A stretch of 64,000 nucleotides of DNA from Gymnogyps californianus (GCF_018139145.2 NC_059471.1:96722914-96786913), one strand, 5' to 3'; shown: positions 1 to 12,583, numbered from the stretch's first letter. Numbers and translations: made by a program. The notes: generated from the sequence alone by a model not told the origin.

Positions 1-2969
1 ATACATCCTGCATCAAATCAAATAGCATTCTATATAACCAAGACTTGCCGATTCAAAATGGGACCTTACACATTTAGATTCCAAATTTAGATTTCTTACT
101 ATGAATTCTACTTTCAGTTACAGCAAGTCTGCTATATTTTATTAGTTATAATGTACACAACTTTCAACACAAAAGAAGTCTTGAGGGTTTCCCACACACA
201 CACTGTCACTTGCTGTATTTATAGGCAAGATGATTAAACATTTGTGTTTTATTGTAAAGGATAAATTGTACTATACAGTAAAGAGAAATTCAATACTAAC
301 TGATGCATAAAACAGGCCTGATCCTTCAGTTGATAGAAAGCGGTTCTCCTTCCCTTTCCACCATCAAATCTAATTTAAAGTAACCCAGTGTAGTGCAAAT
401 ACATTAGATACTTAGTAATCTCCAGTAATGGCAGGGAAACTCATCACAAATTGCTGAATGTTATGAATCATCTTGTGAACACATAACTGCTACACACTGC
501 AAAAGGCACTTTAACAAGTAGTTTCATTCATTTATGTCAATACTTCATAATTAGCACAGAGAAGTGTCTGTAAATTGAACTCTTGAGCATCACGCTGCTT
601 AGTTACCAGTTTTCTTTTATTTAATATTTTGAACACTTGATGTAATGGAAGACCCCATTAAAATTTTGTACCAATGACAAATGACATTTTCATTTTCTAT
701 TCTAAATGCGTTAGCACAAACTAACGAACTCAACAATGTTCAAAGCCATAAGCATATGCTGACCTGTACTACATACAGTTCAATTGACTTTATCAGGGCT
801 ATTAATGTAAGTTTGTAAAGTACACTTAACTGTTTTGCTCAATAAGAGAGAATAATAAAAAAACTACAGGGCTGTATAGAAATCAGTGCTGATGCTTTTT
901 TTCTCCGCAGCTACACCTGAGTGGGTCTCCACTCAAAAGTAACAAGTGACAAGCAATAACTTGATGGCCAGGCAAAGATGCTTAGAAGAGCTCTCCCCTG
1001 CAGAACAGCCCTGAAGATCTAGATTTATTCACTTTTCTTTTTTTTTTTTTTAATTGAAGTTAAGAACTGCAATAGCTCTTCAGGGTACTCTATCCAAGGC
1101 ACACTGTATTTTGAAAGCATTATGATGGCACCCACAACCCCACTCAGAGATCAGGGTCTTACTATTCACCAACAGAGATACAGCCTCTCTACAGAGAGCT
1201 TGCAGCTTCAGGGCTTGGGTGCCCACAAGGCTATACCTGAAGTATAGTTTCCTGGATGTTTTTTTTAAACAGTAAGTATAAAAAAATCATTTTGACCTGG
1301 ATTCCAGAATCTCAAGATGCCAAGCTACTTTAATTTAACAGTTTATTGGTGGCATCTGGTTGGTTATACCTAATGGGATGTACGCTCTTAGCCCATTCTA
1401 ACAGTGAAATAAATCATTCTGTCTGCAACTCACTTTGCAACTGGGGATAACTAAAACCGTGCCCAAGGCCAGTTACTGCAGGGTAGCCAACACAAGGTGA
1501 CTTGGTCATTTGTGGACATTTGTGGTATAACCACGTTCTCTCTGAAACAATTTAAAGGTTTAGACAAAATGCCTTCTTAGATTAGAGTAAGAACAGCCAA
1601 ATGCAAGAGTATAAATATATTCATAAAGAGTGATGATTCCACTTTGACACTTCTTACCAGGATAACTTCCCACTCATCAGTTCTAAAAAATCCTCAAGCT
1701 CCAGCTCTGAGTTTGTCACATCCTCCATGGCTTCCCAGGAATCCTGGAATGCAGACCCACCGACTAATTTCTACAGGCTGTGCACACCGATGTAAACACA
1801 TAATAAAAGCTTTGCCTCACTCTAACATTGCTAATTAATGAGAAAAATTAATTACTAAGGTAATCTAGTATTTCCCTTTGCTTTGAAATATGAGAGCTAA
1901 TCATGAACTCTGATTATGTACTGCTTATTTTTACTTTTTTTTTTTTAATCTTACAAGATTTAACCCTTAACACCACATATGCATCACCACTGGACAGTTA
2001 TTTGAAATGCCATCTTCTGAATTACATCTCTGTAATTCTCCTCATGCTTCCAATTCTTCAGTGCTCATAAAAATAGTACTGATAAGACATCCAAAACATC
2101 CAGACATGCAAATCTTTCTATTGTATCTAAAGTTTCTCCATTTCAAGTATATTCAAGCCTGTAACTGCTGCTAGGTTTATCAATATGAAATCTATTTAAA
2201 GGAAAAAAAATAATATCTTCATGCAACTTAGTGCTCTGATTCTTTATAGTTAAAATAAACCATAAAAATTGGGAAAATCCCACCTCTCCTTGCCTACTGC
2301 CTTCAAAGTATTTTTGCTCCTTTTAGTAATCAAATATAGATTTTTCCATGACATTTTGATTAGGTTCTTACTGTGAATACATTAAGTGATAATTGGTCCA
2401 AAAATACCCATTGAGCCAGGAGCATCAGAATACAGTAAATACTGGGAGCACCATAGGCAGTTGTATGAATCACTTCACATACCTGTGGTTTTCCAGGTTC
2501 CTGTGCTTAGTCATGAATACACTCTTCATTTTCTCGCACACAGAATATAATTTCTGCCAATTTTTGTTCTTGGCTTCTACACTGCCACCTGTAGTCATAC
2601 AAGAGAAATTAGAGAAATTAGCCATACTTTATGCTGCAAATCCTATTACCACAATGTTTCAGCTCACTTGTTCTTCTATACAACCATTTGAAAGCATTCC
2701 CCTTTGTAAAAGGTGTGTTAAGATACTCAAACTGAGTTATTTGTAATCTTCTCTTTAATAAATTTCAAGAAGGAAGAAAAACTCCAATCCCAACTCAATT
2801 TAACCTGAGAGAACATTAAACTCTCGAAGACAGATTCGGGCTCTACAGATTTTTGTGTTACCCTTGTTGCTTAGTGGACACGTCGTAAACCTGACAGAAC
2901 AAGGTGACTTCTGAAGTGGGAATACAAAAACATCTGCACTTAATTACTTGGTAAATACAAAAACTAATT
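1..2969. other. Unique AT-rich non-coding DNA
   Basis: No exon, RNA gene or recent mobile element is recognisable here. Open frames are short and match no family I know. A pyrimidine tract followed by CAG near 890-909 resembles a splice acceptor, but the sequence after it has no convincing coding frame. If the CpG island at 3.5-5.25 kb fires on the minus strand, this stretch would be its first intron; that is inference. Confidence 0.6.
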
Positions 2970-3075
2970 TGATTTGTTCCTCCATCTGAAAAATGAACAC
3001 AGTTTTAGAGAGAGATAATTCCATCCTCGGCTTAGCTACCTTACACAGGTTGTAAAGAAACACATACAAAAAAGG
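2970..3075 (+). repeat. Possible MIR-like (CORE-SINE) fossil
   Basis: The stretch contains a string close to the MIR motif 'TTCCTCATCTGTAAAATG' (here TTCCTCCATCTGAAAAATG), followed about 50 bases later by a match to the 'CTACCTCACAGGGTTGT' part of MIR. The order and spacing fit the plus strand of MIR. The copy is very diverged and I judged it by eye only. Confidence 0.4.
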
Positions 3076-4022
3076 CTAATATTTGGAAGAACATCTCATA
3101 GAACTAAAAGTGATCTTGAACTTTTTTATGCAATGCAAACCACTCAATTTATTCCAGGTTTACTGCACTTTGAGCAATATGCCACAGATTCTGCCAAATT
3201 AACCATTTACATCAAAATAAGACCTAAACACACCGTACCGAGCTCTCACATTAATCCTTTCCTGAAAATATGATAAAATAGAAAATTCAAGCGTTCCTGG
3301 AAAAAGCAAAGCTTTCTGGTGTTCAGAACAGGGTTTTTACCGAATAACGAAGTTTCAGAGTACAAGCTCTGGAGGAACAGTGGCTTTTGCGTGCACATGC
3401 ACTCCCCCTTCTTCCAGTTAAGAATTGCTCATACCATCCCTGGAAGCAACCGCCCGAATGCTCCCACTACGTCTCTATCTGGAAAAACGCTCTCAAGTCA
3501 TTAACGGACAGAAACTAACTCATTTCAGCACGCCACGGCGAGCGCACGGATGACTACAGCTGCCCGGGCACCTGCACCCCTGCACTACCCTACGTCAACA
3601 GTAATCGCAGCCTCGACCAGAAATCTCAAAACTGGAATAGAAACCGAAATTAAACGCGATTTTCCAAGAACAAGTTGCTTTTAAAAGGGAGAGGAAAAAA
3701 AAATAAAAAATAAAAAAACCCCAAGATCCCAAGCGCCGGTGAGGCTGCCTGCGCCCCGAAGCACCCGTCCAGGTAACCCTCTCGCCCTGCCACGGCGCCG
3801 CCACCGCCGGCCACCCCCGGACGGGAAGGCACCCACGGCCGCGGGGGACCCCCGGGGACCCCGCCACCCTCCCAGCCCGGCTGCGGCCGCTCAGGTGCGC
3901 GCCGGGCGCCGCCCCGCTGGCGGCGTCCACGGGCACCCGCCGCCGCCCCCCACAGCCGCCGCGGCACCCCGCCGTCCCACACGCCCGCACCCCCGACCTC
4001 ACCGCGGCGCCCCCCACACCCC

Positions 4023-4175
4023 CGCCATCCCTCAGCACCGCGAAGCCCCTCACAGCCCCACACCCCCGCCATCCCTCAGCACCGCGAAGCCCCTCACAGC
4101 CCCACACCCCGCCATCCCTCAGCACCGCGAAGCCCCTCACAGCCCACCACCCCACAGCCCCACGAAGCCCCTCAC
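4023..4175. repeat. Minisatellite, about 3 copies of a 43-44 bp unit
   Basis: Units begin at 4023, 4067 and 4110 with CGCCATCCCTCAGCACCGCG and are nearly identical. A degenerate partial copy (CACGAAGCCCCTCACCCC) follows to about 4175. The first period is 44 bp and the second 43 bp, differing by one C in a C run. The array lies inside the CpG island, just downstream (on the minus strand) of the candidate first-exon donor at 4316. Confidence 0.9.
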
Positions 4176-4315
4176 CCCAACCACACACAGGGAGCCGCCG
4201 GGCGAGGTGCCTCCCGCCGGGACGGTGCCGCAGGCAGGGGGTCTAAACCCGCTAAACGCGAGGGCCGAGGGTCCGGCGCCGCGGGCGCTGCGGGGAGCGG
4301 GCGCTGCCCACCCAC

Positions 4316-4614
4316 CTGCGCTCGCCGGGCTCCTCGCACCGCCGGCCGGTGCCGCAGGATGAGGCGGCGGTGGCGGCTCCTCCTCACCAGCGCGGCTCCC
4401 GCCCTGCCGCTGCCGCCGCGCAGCCAGGGGGAGCCGCGCGTCCCGGGTGCCGCCGCGCCGCGCCGCCCGCTCGGGATTCCTGCGGGAGGGCGGGCGGGAG
4501 GCGGCTCGTCGCTCGGCACAGCCTCCCGCTCCTGCCCCGGCTCCCTCCCTCCCAGGCATGTTTCTGCCGGTGCCGCCGCACGGACGCCCCGGCGGACCCG
4601 CAGCGCGCGCACAC
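4316..4614 (-). other. Candidate minus-strand first exon (hypothetical)
   Basis: This is a structural hypothesis, not a recognised gene. Reading the minus strand, a TATA-like GATAAAAAGG lies at 4645-4636, which would place a start site near 4614. An ATG follows at 4559-4557 with A at -3. The frame stays open for 81 codons plus one base to CGCAG/GTGGGT, a good donor, with the last exon base at 4316. The predicted N-terminus is rich in Arg, Gly, Ala and Pro, with a short poly-Pro run, and resembles no protein I know. The intron side immediately enters the minisatellite. Against it: GC-rich DNA gives open frames and donor-like strings by chance, and no second exon was found in 1-4316. Confidence 0.25.
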
Positions 4615-4635
4615 TCCCGCCTCCCGGCCCCCTTC

Positions 4636-4645
4636 CCTTTTTATC
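4636..4645 (-). promoter_or_regulatory. TATA-like element in CpG island
   Basis: The minus strand reads GATAAAAAGG here, an isolated A/T-rich decamer in very GC-rich surroundings. It lies about 77-86 bases upstream of the minus-strand ATG at 4559 and about 320 bases upstream of the donor-like site at 4316. Most CpG-island promoters have no TATA box, so this may be chance. Confidence 0.3.
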
Positions 4646-6518
4646 GCGGGGCCGGGGCTCCCGCCGCCGCCGCCGCTGCCGCGCGGGGGGCAGCGCCGCT
4701 CGGCAGCCGCGCCGCTGCCTACCCGCGGCCGGCCCGCCCCCGCCGCCGCCGCCGCGCTCGCACACGCTCGCTCACACCGCCCGCCCGCCCCCCGCCAGCC
4801 CACCTGTCCGCGCCCCGCCGCCGCGGCCCACGCAGCCGCCCGCCCACGCGCCGCCCACGCGCCCGCCAGCAGCGCCCCGTCCCCGTCCCCGTTCCCCCCC
4901 TCACCGCAGCGGCCCCGGGCGGGGGGAGCGGCGCGGCGGGGCCTCCGGCAGCGCGGGGCTCTGCGGCTCCCGCCGAAATACGGCGGCGGGCGCGGGCGCG
5001 GCAAGCCCGGGGGCCGCGCTGAGCCGCGGGGGAAGGGAGGCGGCAGGCGCCCGCCCCGCCTCGGGGCGAGAGCGGCGGCGCCCCCGTGGTGGCCGGCGTG
5101 GGCTGCGCCGCGAAACCGGGGCCGTCTCCCACCCGTGTTTCTAGCCCCCCAGCGCCGGAGATGTCCACCTCCTCCCTGGCAGGGAGGCGTCTGTAAGGCA
5201 CTCCAGGAGCTCCGGGTGCCTCCCTGCTCTGACACCCAAATAGACGCGTAGTCTTGGCCCGTTGCAAATAATTCACGTTTTCAGGAACATGCTGGAAGGC
5301 CGGTTCTTGATGGCTCTCTTGACAGCTGATGGTGAGAGATGACCTAGCAGGAGGCGGTCGGCTCTTAAGAATTTGTTTTGCAACGCTTACAAATTTTGCA
5401 AAAGCAGCAGGTAAATATGTAAAAGTAAGTGTTAGGAAAATGTCTGTGTTGCAACCAAAGCTGCAGCTAAACTTCACGTTGTGTATGTGCTGTCCTAGCT
5501 CCCGCACTAACGGAAGAAGAGCCCATCCCTTACTAATAGTTATCATTCCCTGGCTTTTGCCTGATGTATTTGCACTCTGGAAACAAATGATGTATGTAAA
5601 TTATTGGGTTTGTGTCTTTTTTGTTCAAACGGGTTTCACTGTGATATTGACATTAAAAGAATGTGCTAGCACCATCCAGTAGTCTAACCAAGTTAAAAGA
5701 GGGTTGGGAGGAGTTGAGTGCATTGATGCAGCGTCATACCAACTGATACTGTTTTCAAATTTGTTTAATAAAAATCCGTTACATTCATTCTTTTCACAGC
5801 AATAGATTCCACTTTGGCTAAGACAATCTTTACTTTTCCCAAACATTTTATTCTAATTCTATATTTTGGGACCCAGCCTTTTCAAGGTAAGCCAGAAATC
5901 CATGCAGTCATGTTACAAACTATGATATCACGCTGTAGTCTAGTGATATTAAGAAGTAAGCTACAAAAATAAAATCTCTTGCCTTTGTCTAGTCTTCTGC
6001 AGAATTAAGGCTATTTTCAGTTCCTCTTCTTACATCTCGTAAGCGAGACACCAGACTATCTGAATATTTAATGAGTAGTAAACCAGAAGTCTGTATGTAG
6101 TAAAAGTAGCAAGTATAACACACATTTTTTTAATAGCAACATAGACAGGTACTTATCTGAAAGAAGTTTAAACAACTTAATTTCACACAATTAATAAACA
6201 TTAATTATATATAAGCACATCTGCAAGCTATTCATAATGTAAAAAGATCAAAATCAAAGAAAGCTTTCAAAGTATAAATAAACGTGTAGAGATGAGGATA
6301 AAAATTGATACAGGCATTTAGAAAAAGCATTTTGGCTCTACTCCAACCAAGAAAATGGTTCTGGTCTTTCACTCCAAAACCTAACAACCTAGTGGCACAC
6401 TGGTGCAATAATTCAGAAGACAATGTGAACATTGAAAGTTTGGGTGCCATAACTCTGCTGACAAAGGCAATTGTTAAACATATAGCACAAGCTTTTACAT
6501 CTCATAAGTAATAAAGAA

Positions 6519-6556
6519 TATTTTATCTCTAGATTGCGTATTTTATCTCTAGATTG
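6519..6556. repeat. 20-bp tandem duplication
   Basis: TATTTTATCTCTAGATTG is repeated at 6519 and 6539 with a period of exactly 20 bp and no mismatch over the first 18 bases of each copy. Confidence 0.9.
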
Positions 6557-7186
6557 AATGTTTATCTTCTTTCTCGTTGAGCTTGTAATACATGAGACAT
6601 ACTAAAAAATGATAGGTTTTCCAGTTTTGCCTCCTCGGCTAAATTTTGATTAAATGTAACCAGCAGATATCAAGAGTTACTGACCAGTAAATATCACTCT
6701 GAAATTCTGTAGTTACCTACAATAAGGTCTGCCAGTGACTTCAAGGACTGGCTTGTCCAACTGTGTCTCTTCAAACAATATATCAGCAATAGAGGCAACA
6801 CTGACATGCCTCCAGTCCAGAAGGATTCAGTCATTTTCCACTAAATCCTCCATAAACATATTGTTTTGTCTGCAGGTGTCTTTCCTATAACTGTTACAAA
6901 TGTGTTAAATTCTAGCAGAAAGTTCTTGTCTTTTTCACTGAAGCATGTCCACTGCATAGGCTGTTCCCTTTACAAAAAAAGTCATCACTCCTTTCAGGTC
7001 TTGCACAAAGCTGCTCTTAAATCTAGCCCGTCGCAGGAGAAATGCTCTCTTCTTTATTCTGATTTTCAAACCAAGAAAACAAGCATTTGGTCACTTCACA
7101 ATGAATATTAATCAAATGCTGTCATATTTGCCTTGAGTTTGTGAGATGCAGAAAATTAGATCAGTCATGAACAGACTCACTTTCTT

Positions 7187-7203
7187 CCCCCCCCCCCCCC
7201 CCC
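7187..7203. repeat. Poly(C) tract of 17
   Basis: An uninterrupted run of 17 C, followed by a pyrimidine-rich stretch to about 7240. The minus strand is a poly(G) run. Exact length is uncertain in most sequencing data. Confidence 0.9.
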
Positions 7204-10200
7204 TCTTTCCCACCCACCTCCCAAACAGCTCTGCCTTTTTTTCTTCAGCAATTCAGGTTTGGAAGAATAAATTCCATTGTTACAATGATTCAGAGACAAA
7301 CTGAAAGCCAAGTGAAATATTGTTCTCCCAAATCTGACAGGAAAACTTATAGGATAGAAACACCCAGAAGATAAAACCCACTTCTTTTATAATATGCTCC
7401 AAAAAGCATTACTTGTCACTTTCCCCTTGCTCCCAGAATATATACAGCAACTGCTGGGTTGCTGTAGCACTGAAAATTTCCAGTTTTCCAGATGATGAGC
7501 TGTGACTCAGTACTCCTACTGATATACCTCAATGCACCATCCATTTACTTTATGTGGTGGTAAATCATCTCTCACTTTCCTTCCACCAGAACTTATTAAA
7601 CACCATCTTGTGTCTGCAGGTCTAATCTACCACACCACGTTCTACCTCGTCCATCTGAGACCAGATCAGGTAAAAGCTTATCTACTCTAGCATTTTTCTA
7701 GACCAGCTCCTTGTTTCAGTTGCTACCCAAGTGTGCTTACACCTCTGAGAACATGGGCTGTGCAGGTCATCACCTGCAATGCTGCTTTCTCCACTGTCCA
7801 GCCTGGACCGTACTTCTGTTTATTGGCTAAACAAGTCTGAACAGTTGGCACAGACCTCTTTCACTTTGTGTCAAGGTAGTTTCTAGAAACTGCTTTTGGG
7901 AAAAGTATGGTTTTTTTCTCTACATGCAAAATCCCTTCGAAGAGTCAGTGAGGTGACGAAGCAAATTTTGATCCATTTGTAATCAAAAGAATGACTTCAG
8001 TCTATGCTACGGAAACCAGAATTTGGCATAATAAAGCCAACAGCTGGTTGAGGAAGAATAGCAGTGTGGGCTTTTTGATGTTCGCAGATGAACATGCACA
8101 ATCAAAGACAAAGTTAGGATAGCACATGATGGTTCTGAGTAGTATTAAGGAGTTAAAACACTTTCATAAGTACATTTACCAAGAAAATATTTTCTTGTAG
8201 GAAAGCCATTTTATTTATTGCCCATAGTAGCTGCAAAAAATGTCATATAAAACATTTAACGTGCAAGAATATTATGCTAATGAGAAATCTGTGTTAAATA
8301 GCCCTTATGAACTATGCATTGCAAAATGTATCGCAAGCAGCTGGAAAGTTATCCTAATTTCAGGCACTCCTCTTGCTTCAACTTGCTATGTACAGTGAAA
8401 ATCAACACAGTGCAATGAGGGTACTTTAATAACTTGAACCTCTGTGAAAGCTCTGCAACATTCCCAAATGGACACCAGAGACAAAAGAAAAATGGGCCGA
8501 GCTATGGCAGTCAAGGGTAACAATGCTGTTCTAGTTAAAACTATTAATCTAGTATTAACATCTGCTTAGAGACATTCATCTGTCAGTAAGCGCTGAAATT
8601 CACCCCAGAGAACCGCAGAATTGGAGAAGAGATTAAGTTCCCTGAAGTGGGATTCAGAAGAGCAAAGGAAATGAGCTAGCAGTGGGAACGAACGGTTCAT
8701 GGTGGTAGCAGGAGAAGTGCGGCCAGACCTCTGCAAGTGTAAGAAGATGTTATAGTCCTGCACACTACGTCTAAGCAAATGACACTACAAAGGCTGTGTC
8801 TCCAGCCAGGGCTAGAAAACCCCGAAGGCAGCAGCTGATCAGCTCCTCTAGAACAAGTTCTCCCTCGAAGAATCTGCTTTTTCTGAAATCACGGGGAATG
8901 AATAACTGTTGCCTATAACAACAACCAATATCCTCACGTTACATCTTTCCTCCCAGGTTAAATTATCATCCTTCTATTAATAGGACCCTCAAAAGCCTTT
9001 TTCTCCTTCTTTGGAAAAGAATATCTGAGAGTTATGTTCAGTCATAAAATGTTAAAAAAACCTGGACAACATTTTAAGAGACTAGGCTTTAGTGAAGTTG
9101 GCTGTTTCGAATTGATGTTGTCATACAATCTTTCCAAACTCATTGTTTCAGAGATACAAACTCTCCAATTATCAGTTCAAGCAAAAGAGCGAGATTTTCC
9201 TTCATATCGATTCCTTCATTACTGACTATTTCTGGTCTCTTCACATTGAATACAGTCATGCTAGCAACTACCTGTCTCGAGCAAAGTAGGGCTAGAGTGT
9301 CAATTCCATGGAAACACAATCATTTAGTGAAACTCTTCTATTTCATCTGCTGTCCTTTAAAGTGTTTCCTTTGCAGTCTATGTAACAGGTTCATGATCAG
9401 CATAGCTTGTAAATTAAACACATGTAGTAGAATCAATATTATTTCTTAGAACGGTCTTCACCATAGGTCTGGTCAAGCCCTTACCATGCTCTTCTCCCAG
9501 TGGATTTCAGTAGATCTCAAGTCACTTTTTTTCACAGAAAAATACGCAGGTTTTGCTGGAACCATCTCTAAAAGGAAGCCAAAAAGCAATACAATTTACA
9601 TGTAGATTCCAATACAGGCTTTCAAAAAACTGTATTTTTCATCTAAAATAGAAGAGCTCAGTTCCAGAAAACTGGGAAATCATTACATTTTTTAATCTAC
9701 TTTGCAGCTGATCATAGCTAACGATGGATTTACAAATTAGATAATAAAACTGACATGTGTTTCTAAAAACTGCTGTGCAAATCAGTATAATTTATTAATT
9801 GGTTAACCAAATAGCTGCCACGCTAATGAGTCACAGCGATTCTCTGTAAACATCTCTTTCTGCCCGGTTATACTTCTTCAGCAACTCCATAGACAGATGG
9901 AAGAGAAGTTGCAGGGCCCTTCTTTCTGCTGTCTGCAGTCATTACAGCTCATAACACTGCAATTCGTGGACTGCTTGTCTTCCAGCAGTTTGGATGTCTT
10001 TACAAGTCTTTATTTCTACTGACTCTTGTCGTGCCTCTAACTCTACATGCAATATATACATTTATAAAGTGAGTATTCTATAATAGCAATGAATAAGATA
10101 ATCACATGATTAACTACCTAAGGAAGAATTGTAGAGCATCTTGGAGGGAAAGCACTAGAGAAATGCAAATTTTATATAAGCAAGTGCCAAACTTAATTAT

Positions 10201-11410
10201 GGGTCAATTTGATATAAATAAACTCCCAGCTCTTTCTGTGATAATGCTCTGAACTCGCAGGTTGTGAAACTGAGTTAACTCCATTGCAGTGATATCACTT
10301 GTTGTGTCAGTACCAAACACTTATCATCATTCAATAGACGTCTTCCAAGCTGTGAGTATCTGATGCTCCTAAATGATAAGAATAAATATCAAACACTGAG
10401 CCAAGACAATCTAATAGAACTCTTACAGCTCGTGTGGCATCTCAAATGATAAAATACGGCCTCCTCACTGGCAATTGTTTCGGTTAGTGGAAACAGTTTT
10501 GTCAAATATATGGTGTTTTGCCAAAAAGAAAAGGCACTTGATACAGCTTTTTATAGTTTCATACTGGATAATTTGCCACTGTTTGTGGCAACACAGTATA
10601 TATCTGAATTGTCTTTTCCTCTCTGTCAATTCAACCTCATTTGCTGGGTTTTAGATTTTAATTTAGCCCATTCAAGAGGGAAGCATCAGCCACAAAGTTC
10701 AGATTGTGACTTGGGTCACAACTTTCCCGGAGTCTGCTGAATGTCTGTGTCGGTGCTTTTGGTTTAGGATCCTCTTTAGACTTCCTCTTTCTTATTTGAA
10801 GTCAGAACGGGGCAAAGAGAGAGGTGGTATCTCCTATTTTGCTTCTGGTCAGGTCAAGCTGGGGTTGCACTCCATTTCCTTGCTTGCTTGTGAGGGCTGC
10901 ATCCACGATTAAAATCAGCAGAGCTATGGAAAAACATGTACTAATGCTACCTAAACAGAAATTGGGCTTCAGATTTAAGAGTGGCCCTTTCCTAATCATG
11001 GATTTTTTTCTTTACTTATCCATGCTGAAGGATTGTATCTTAAATATGTTAATATAGAGGGTATTCCTCATGTGAAGTGAGCAATTTCATCACTAGGTCT
11101 AATACAGGGTTGAAATTATTTTACTGCCTACATTTAATCACGGACTCATATGCCCCAATTACTTCACAGGTGCACAAAAATATCAAGATGAATAAAATTC
11201 TCTACACGTGGTTCAACACCCTTTTCCAACACTTCCACATGCTGAGTTTTCATTTGTTGTTAGCAATGACTGATTTTTAAACAAGCTACAGTAAAAGATG
11301 GAACATTTTATTGCCAATTATAAGATGAATGAATGACTCCTGAAAACAGGTTGGCCAAGTTACAAGGCACTAGCTGGTAACCACTTTATCAAATAAGAAA
11401 ATCAATCCAC

Positions 11411-11432
11411 ACACACAACCCCCCCCCCCCCC
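11411..11432. repeat. Short (AC)n followed by poly(C) tract of 14
   Basis: ACACACAA runs directly into 14 consecutive C. The exact length may be unreliable. Confidence 0.85.
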
Positions 11433-12021
11433 TCCAAGAACAGGAAGAGCAACAATTTGCAATTGCTCTTGGAAATTGCAAGTCTTAAAAGTAAAATCTT
11501 CAGGCTCTGTGCCTCTCCTGAGATTAATTTTCATAAAGGTTAAATCAATATCGTCAAGGGCAAAAAATGAAAGCTGGACAAAGAATGCCATTGCCATTTC
11601 TGTTCCTTAAAGGTGCTATGAAACATATATTGTTTCAACCAGTGTAGGAAAAGAAAGATTATGAATGCCATAGGAATGTCTAGCCGTCCATTCTGTTCCC
11701 TCAACACAATAGGATGCCATTCCCCAACGGCCCTGAGATATTACTGCAATGAACTTTATTAATGACTAATAATGCACAAAGATGACCTGTCAAGCTATAT
11801 ATATAGGAACATAATATCATATGTCAGAATAGAGGATCACAACTGTTCCTTTTTGGTTTTAAACTCAATGGGATAGCTTAGGATCTGATTCCATGAGTCT
11901 GTCACCATGCAGGTCCTTTGTCTGACTAGAATATGTTGGAAATTGGGTATTTACTCATAAGGACTTCCTGAGGAGCCCAGAGAAATAAACTTTTCTGTGG
12001 TCAAACCTCTCGATTTTCCCA

Positions 12022-12583
12022 GAGTCATAGAATGGTTGAGGTTGGAAGGCACATCTGGAGGTCATCTGGTCCAACCTCCCTGCTCAAGCAGGGCCACCTA
12101 CAGCCCATTACCCAGGACCATCTCCAGACAGCTTTTGAATATCTCCAAGGATGGAGACTCTACAGCCTCTCTGGGCAACCCAGCCCAGTGCTCAGTCACC
12201 CTCACAGTGAAAAAAGTTTCCTGGTGTTCTGATGGAGCCTCTTGTGTTTCAGTTTGTGCCCATTGCCTTTGGTCCTGTCACTGGGCACCACCGAAAAGAG
12301 CCTGGCTCTGTCCTTTTCCCTTCAGCTATTTATATACATTTATGAGATCCCCCTGAGCCTTCTCATTTCAAGGCTAAGCAGTCCTAGCTCTCTCAGTCTC
12401 TGCTCACAGGAGAGATGCTCCAGTCCCTTAAGCATTTCTGTGGCCCTTCGACAGACTCTCTCCAGTATGTCCATGTCTCTCTTGTACTGGGGAGCCCAGA
12501 ACTGGACCCAGCACTCCAAGTGTGGCCTCACCAGGGCTGAGTAGAGGGGAAGGATCACCTCCCTCCACCTGCTGGCTCTTGGC
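12022..12583 (-). mobile_element. CR1 LINE, 5'-truncated 3' fragment
   Basis: CR1 is the dominant non-LTR retrotransposon of birds. The plus strand reads the reverse complement of a CR1 3' end: it begins with TCATAGAATGGTTGAGGTTGG and continues through the typical 'CATCTGGTCCAACCTCCCTGC' region. On the minus strand, 12585-12340 still encodes the C-terminal part of ORF2, with [13 protein letters not shown], a [12 protein letters not shown] string and [15 protein letters not shown], all hallmarks of CR1 proteins after the reverse transcriptase. Only about 560 bp survive, as is usual for CR1, which is copied from its 3' end and mostly truncated. It is non-functional. The 5' breakpoint near 12583 is approximate. 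Confidence 0.95.

Larger units (their letters stand above)
3520..5250. promoter_or_regulatory. CpG island / probable gene promoter
   Basis: GC content and CpG density jump sharply over about 1.7 kb compared with the AT-rich DNA on both sides, peaking at about 3770-5130. CG dinucleotides are frequent rather than depleted, as in unmethylated vertebrate promoters. GC-box-like GGGCGGG and CCGCCC runs occur at about 4485-4500 and 4775-4795. Direction is not settled. Donor-like sites lie on the minus strand (exon ends near 4316 and 4804) and on the plus strand (GCCG/GTGAGG near 3738, CAG/GTAACC near 3773, CAG/GTAAAT near 5410). A bidirectional promoter is possible. Many long open frames in the island are a by-product of GC-rich sequence with few stop codons and should not be read as genes. 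Confidence 0.85.
5251..12021. other. Unique AT-rich non-coding DNA
   Basis: This stretch has no recognised exon, RNA gene or recent transposon. Open frames reach only about 117 codons and are not family members I know. Small local features inside it are a 20-bp tandem duplication at 6519-6556 and C runs at 7187-7203 and 11419-11432. It is either an intron or intergenic DNA next to the CpG island. Confidence 0.6.

Noticed and set aside
4023..4175. Regular repeats resembling a CRISPR array
   Set aside because: Units are contiguous with no unique spacers, and the host is a vertebrate. It is a minisatellite.
3595..5546. Many long overlapping open frames on both strands (up to 300 codons)
   Set aside because: GC-rich DNA has few stop codons, so frames stay open by chance. 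The peptides are low-complexity Arg/Pro/Ala/Gly runs with no known family. Only the 4559-4316 minus frame was kept, as a first-exon hypothesis.
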